Both the position numbers and the translations under genes were made by a program. This document shows, in pieces, positions 61,698 to 64,000 of a stretch of DNA of 64,000 nt (within the stretch, counting starts at the first letter, position 1; each line of letters begins with the position of its first letter). Source of the stretch: Pseudomonadota bacterium. GTDB taxonomy: Bacteria > Pseudomonadota > Alphaproteobacteria > Kiloniellales > JACOMY01. The notes below the pieces were generated by a model. The model saw only the letters and a program-made list of their open reading frames with translations. It was not told the DNA's origin and did not search any database. The stretch covers positions 35,179-99,178 of the forward strand of contig JAKOWB010000077.1 in NCBI GenBank assembly GCA_029781795.1, read 5' to 3'.

Positions 61698-61967
61698 CTA
61701 GGCCCTGGGCCGCTGGAGAAAGGCATGAATCCGGCGCAACACCGGGGTGTCGAAGGACGGGGCCGAGGCCTTACCGGTCAGGAGGTCGTAAAGCAAGGGC
61801 TCGGGCAGCTCCATCAGGGCCTCGTAGTCCGCCAGTTCCTCCGGCGTGCAGGCCGCCAGTTCCGCCTGGGCGAAAGGGCCCAGCAGCAAATCAAGCTCCT
61901 TGGTGCCGCGATGCCAGGAGCGGTAGATCAGCCGCTTCTCGCGGATGCTGCGGTCGTCGGTCGTCAT
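61698..61967 (-). CDS. sdhE: Succinate dehydrogenase assembly factor 2 (FAD assembly factor SdhE)
   Basis: An 89-residue protein from the ATG at 61967. IREKRLIYRSWHRGTKELDLLLGPF contains the RGxxE motif (RGTKE) for covalent flavin attachment to SdhA. The C-terminal FDTPVLRRIHAF is also typical. It is divergent from recG and upstream of mfd, an arrangement common in alphaproteobacteria. The longer frame from 61991 lacks a good ribosome site. Confidence 0.94.
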   Translation of the reverse strand: MTTDDRSIREKRLIYRSWHRGTKELDLLLGPFAQAELAACTPEELADYEALMELPEPLLYDLLTGKASAPSFDTPVLRRIHAFLQRPRA

Positions 61968-62046
61968 GGAGCGGAAAGGATATAGGGCCACAGGCCGGGG
62001 TTGTCAGGCCCCCCGGCGACCATGACACTGAATGCCCCTCCCCCGA

Positions 62047-62157
62047 CTAGCCCCTCTCCCTCAGGGAGAGGGGTTGGGGTGAGGGTGTCGGTGCGGCTCC
62101 CAGCGGTCGCACCGACCGACCGACACCCTCACCCTGCCCTCTCCCTGAGGGAGAGGG
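62047..62157. repeat. Long palindromic (REPIN-like) element between sdhE and recG
   Basis: Two arms, about 62051-62096 and 62113-62157, are inverted copies. Each arm has its own palindrome CCCTCTCCCTCAGGGAGAGG (right copy CCTCTCCCTGAGGGAGAGGG-like) plus GAGGGTGTCGGTGCG opposed to CGCACCGA...CGACACCCTC. The whole can fold into a long hairpin with small loops at its tips. An A-run (62158-62164) follows. Similar 'CCCTCTCC' REP elements are scattered in many bacterial genomes; here the function is unknown. Confidence 0.8.
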
Positions 62158-62183
62158 AAAAAAACGAGACCCCGAGAACGCGC

Positions 62184-64000
62184 GTGCGTCCCGAGATTCT
62201 CTTCCCGCTCTATGCCGAGGCCACGACCTTACCGGGCGTCGGCCCGCGCTTCGGCAAGCTGCTGGCGCGCCTGACCGACCACGGCGACGGCGGCGGCAAG
62301 GTGGTCGACCTCTGCTGGCACCTGCCGAGCGGCCTGATCGACCGCAGCTACCGCCCGACCCTGGCGGTGGCGCAGCCGGGCCGCATCGTCACGGTCGAGG
62401 TGACGGTGGAGCAGTTCAGCGAGCCGCGCAGCCAGCGCCAGCCCTGGCGCGTGCGCTGTTCCGACCGCACCGGCTTCGTCGACCTGGTCTTCTTCCACGC
62501 CCAGCGCGCCTGGCTGGAAGCGCAGCTTCCCGTCGGCGCGCGCCGCGTGGTCAGCGGCAAGCTGGAGGACTATGCCGGCGGCCGGCAGATCACCCACCCC
62601 GACTACATCGTCGCGCCGGAGGAGGCCGAGAAACTGCCGCTGCTGGAGCCGGTCTATCCCCTGACCGCCGGCCTCACGCCCAAGGTGGTGCAGAAGGCGG
62701 CGGGTGCCGCCCTTGCCCGCCTGCCCGTCCTGCCGGAGTGGCAGGACCCGGCGCTGCGCCGCCGCCAGGGCTGGCCGGCTTGGCACGAGGCGCTGCTGGC
62801 GGCGCATCGCCCGCAGGCCGAGGCAGACCTGCTGCCGGCCGCGCCGCCGCGCCAGCGCCTGGCCTTCGACGAGCTGCTGGCCAACCAGCTCGCCCTCGCC
62901 CTGGTGCGCGCCCGGCAGAAGCGGACGCGCGGCCGCAGCCTGCGCGGCGACGGGCGCCTGCGCTCCCTGGTGCTGCAGGCCCTGCCCTGGCGCCTGACCG
63001 GCGCGCAGCGCCGCGCGCTGGACGAGATCCTGGCCGACATGGCGAGCGAAAGCCGCATGCTGCGCCTGCTGCAGGGCGACGTCGGCAGCGGCAAGACCGT
63101 GGTGGCGCTGATGGCCATGCTGACCGCGGCCGAGGCCGGCGGCCAGGCCGCCCTGCTGGCGCCGACCGAGATCCTGGCGCGCCAGCACCTCAAGACCATC
63201 GAGCCGCTGGCCGCCGCCGCCGGCCTGCGCGTCGAGCTGCTGACCGGCCGGGACAAGGGCAAGGCACGCGAGGCGATCCTGCAGCGCCTGGCCTCGGGCG
63301 AGTCGCTGCTGGCCGTGGGCACCCACGCGGTCTTCCAGGAGGACGTGCAGTTCCGCAACCTGCTGCTGGCGGTGGTGGACGAGCAGCACCGCTTCGGCGT
63401 GCACCAGCGCCTGGCCCTGGCCGAGAAGGGCCAGGCAGTCGACATCCTGGTGATGACCGCGACGCCGATCCCCCGCACCCTGACCCTGACGCTCTATGGC
63501 GACATGGACGTCTCGAAGCTGGACGAGAAGCCGCCAGGCCGCCAGCCGGTCGACACCCGCCTGGTCTCGCTCGATCGGCTGGAGGAAGTGACCGCCGGCA
63601 TCGGCCGCGCGCTGGAGCAGGGCCGCAAGGTCTACTGGGTCTGCCCGCTGGTCGAGGAATCGGACGAGGTCGACCTCGCCGCCGCCGAGCAGCGCCACGC
63701 CGCCCTGGCGGAGCGCTTCGGCCCGCATCGCGTCGGCCTGGTGCACGGCCGCCTGAAGGGCAAGGAGAAGGACGCCGTCATGGCCGCCTTCGCCGAGACG
63801 CCGGCCGGCACGGGCATCGACGTGCTGGTCGCCACCACCGTCATCGAGGTCGGCGTCGACGTGCCCGCCGCCACGGTCATGGTGATCGAGCATGCCGAGC
63901 GCTTCGGCCTGGCGCAGCTCCACCAGCTCCGCGGCCGCATCGGCCGCGGGGCGGCCAAGTCCACCTGCCTGCTGCTCTACGGCCAGCCGCTGGGCGAGAC
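62184..64000 (+). CDS. recG: ATP-dependent DNA helicase RecG (C-terminus beyond the window)
   Basis: 605 codons are visible from a GTG at 62184, reading VRPEILFPLYAEATTLPGVG. The wedge/OB domain occupies about residues 60-160 (RVVSGKLEDYAGGRQITHPD). Helicase motifs follow: Walker A GDVGSGKTVVALM near residue 297, DEQHRFGVHQRLAL as the DExx box, MTATPIPRTLTLTLYGDMDV and IGRGAAKSTCLLLYG near the end. RecG remodels stalled forks and Holliday junctions. The long palindrome sits just before the gene. No good Shine-Dalgarno is visible. Confidence 0.95.
   Translation, partial: MRPEILFPLYAEATTLPGVGPRFGKLLARLTDHGDGGGKVVDLCWHLPSGLIDRSYRPTLAVAQPGRIVTVEVTVEQFSEPRSQRQPWRVRCSDRTGFVDLVFFHAQRAWLEAQLPVGARRVVSGKLEDYAGGRQITHPDYIVAPEEAEKLPLLEPVYPLTAGLTPKVVQKAAGAALARLPVLPEWQDPALRRRQGWPAWHEALLAAHRPQAEADLLPAAPPRQRLAFDELLANQLALALVRARQKRTRGRSLRGDGRLRSLVLQALPWRLTGAQRRALDEILADMASESRMLRLLQGDVGSGKTVVALMAMLTAAEAGGQAALLAPTEILARQHLKTIEPLAAAAGLRVELLTGRDKGKAREAILQRLASGESLLAVGTHAVFQEDVQFRNLLLAVVDEQHRFGVHQRLALAEKGQAVDILVMTATPIPRTLTLTLYGDMDVSKLDEKPPGRQPVDTRLVSLDRLEEVTAGIGRALEQGRKVYWVCPLVEESDEVDLAAAEQRHAALAERFGPHRVGLVHGRLKGKEKDAVMAAFAETPAGTGIDVLVATTVIEVGVDVPAATVMVIEHAERFGLAQLHQLRGRIGRGAAKSTCLLLYGQPLGE

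Noticed and set aside
56542..61701. A plus-strand open frame of more than 1700 codons
   Set aside because: It runs antisense through the lyase and mfd genes, whose motifs are intact; long shadow frames are expected at this GC content.

Overview
The window looks like chromosome of a GC-rich alphaproteobacterium, most likely of the Rhodospirillales type. The order rlpA–dacA-like–tmk–holB–metG–tatD–MBL hydrolase and the recG / sdhE–mfd pair are typical of that class, as are the DUF1194 and DUF1036 proteins and a group III ornithine decarboxylase. No rRNA operon, CRISPR array or replication origin was seen.

Layout. 1-4374: SDR dehydrogenase, mazG, a GNAT–C39 peptidase fusion, a von Willebrand-type secreted protein and a Cys-rich lipoprotein. 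4560-8817: a small glycan or lipid-carrier cluster (multi-pass GT-C-like protein, SAM methyltransferase, GT2 polyprenyl-type glycosyltransferase, SAM-fold protein). 8821-12445: lone peptide-type ABC substrate-binding protein, aminotransferase, GNAT. 12452-21712: housekeeping block for tRNA charging, DNA polymerase clamp loading, dTMP kinase and peptidoglycan remodelling. 21868-23688: small exported or envelope proteins.

23753-27407 is the most unusual part. A tRNA-Ser(UGA) gene is cut in two in its anticodon loop by about 3.6 kb of visibly AT-richer DNA. The two halves lie at 23753-23791 and 27350-27407 and share the 7-bp loop sequence CTTGAAA; joined, they give a perfect 87-nt tRNA. The insert carries its own complete tRNA-Ser(UGA), a DNA methyltransferase abutting a PD-(D/E)XK-like nuclease (a probable type II restriction-modification pair), two phage gene remnants and a truncated DUF4102-type integrase. 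I read it as a decayed integrative element that destroyed its target tRNA and replaced it with another gene of the same specificity.

27541-42953: a secreted Cys-rich protein, a LysR regulator divergent from a GST and a CmcJ-type oxidoreductase, then a minus-strand group of MscS channel, HlyD-like adaptor and two cation-diffusion-facilitator-like proteins that both lack the metal ligands. Further on come a nitronate monooxygenase, an alpha/beta hydrolase overlapping a PhyH dioxygenase, a DASS anion permease, GNATs, a META lipoprotein and a second PhyH protein. 43064-50730: class III aminotransferase, glutamine-synthetase-like ligase, transglutaminase, alpha-E protein, circularly permuted ATP-grasp and ornithine/lysine decarboxylase, suggesting polyamine and amide-ligation chemistry. 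50903-55980: a tightly packed acyl-CoA operon (ligase, SDR, NIPSNAP, acyl-CoA dehydrogenase, acyltransferase). 56094-64000: DsbA-type oxidoreductase, an aromatic-amino-acid-lyase homologue without the MIO-forming triad, mfd, sdhE, a palindromic repeat and the first 605 codons of recG.

All functions are read from sequence motifs by eye; no database search was run.
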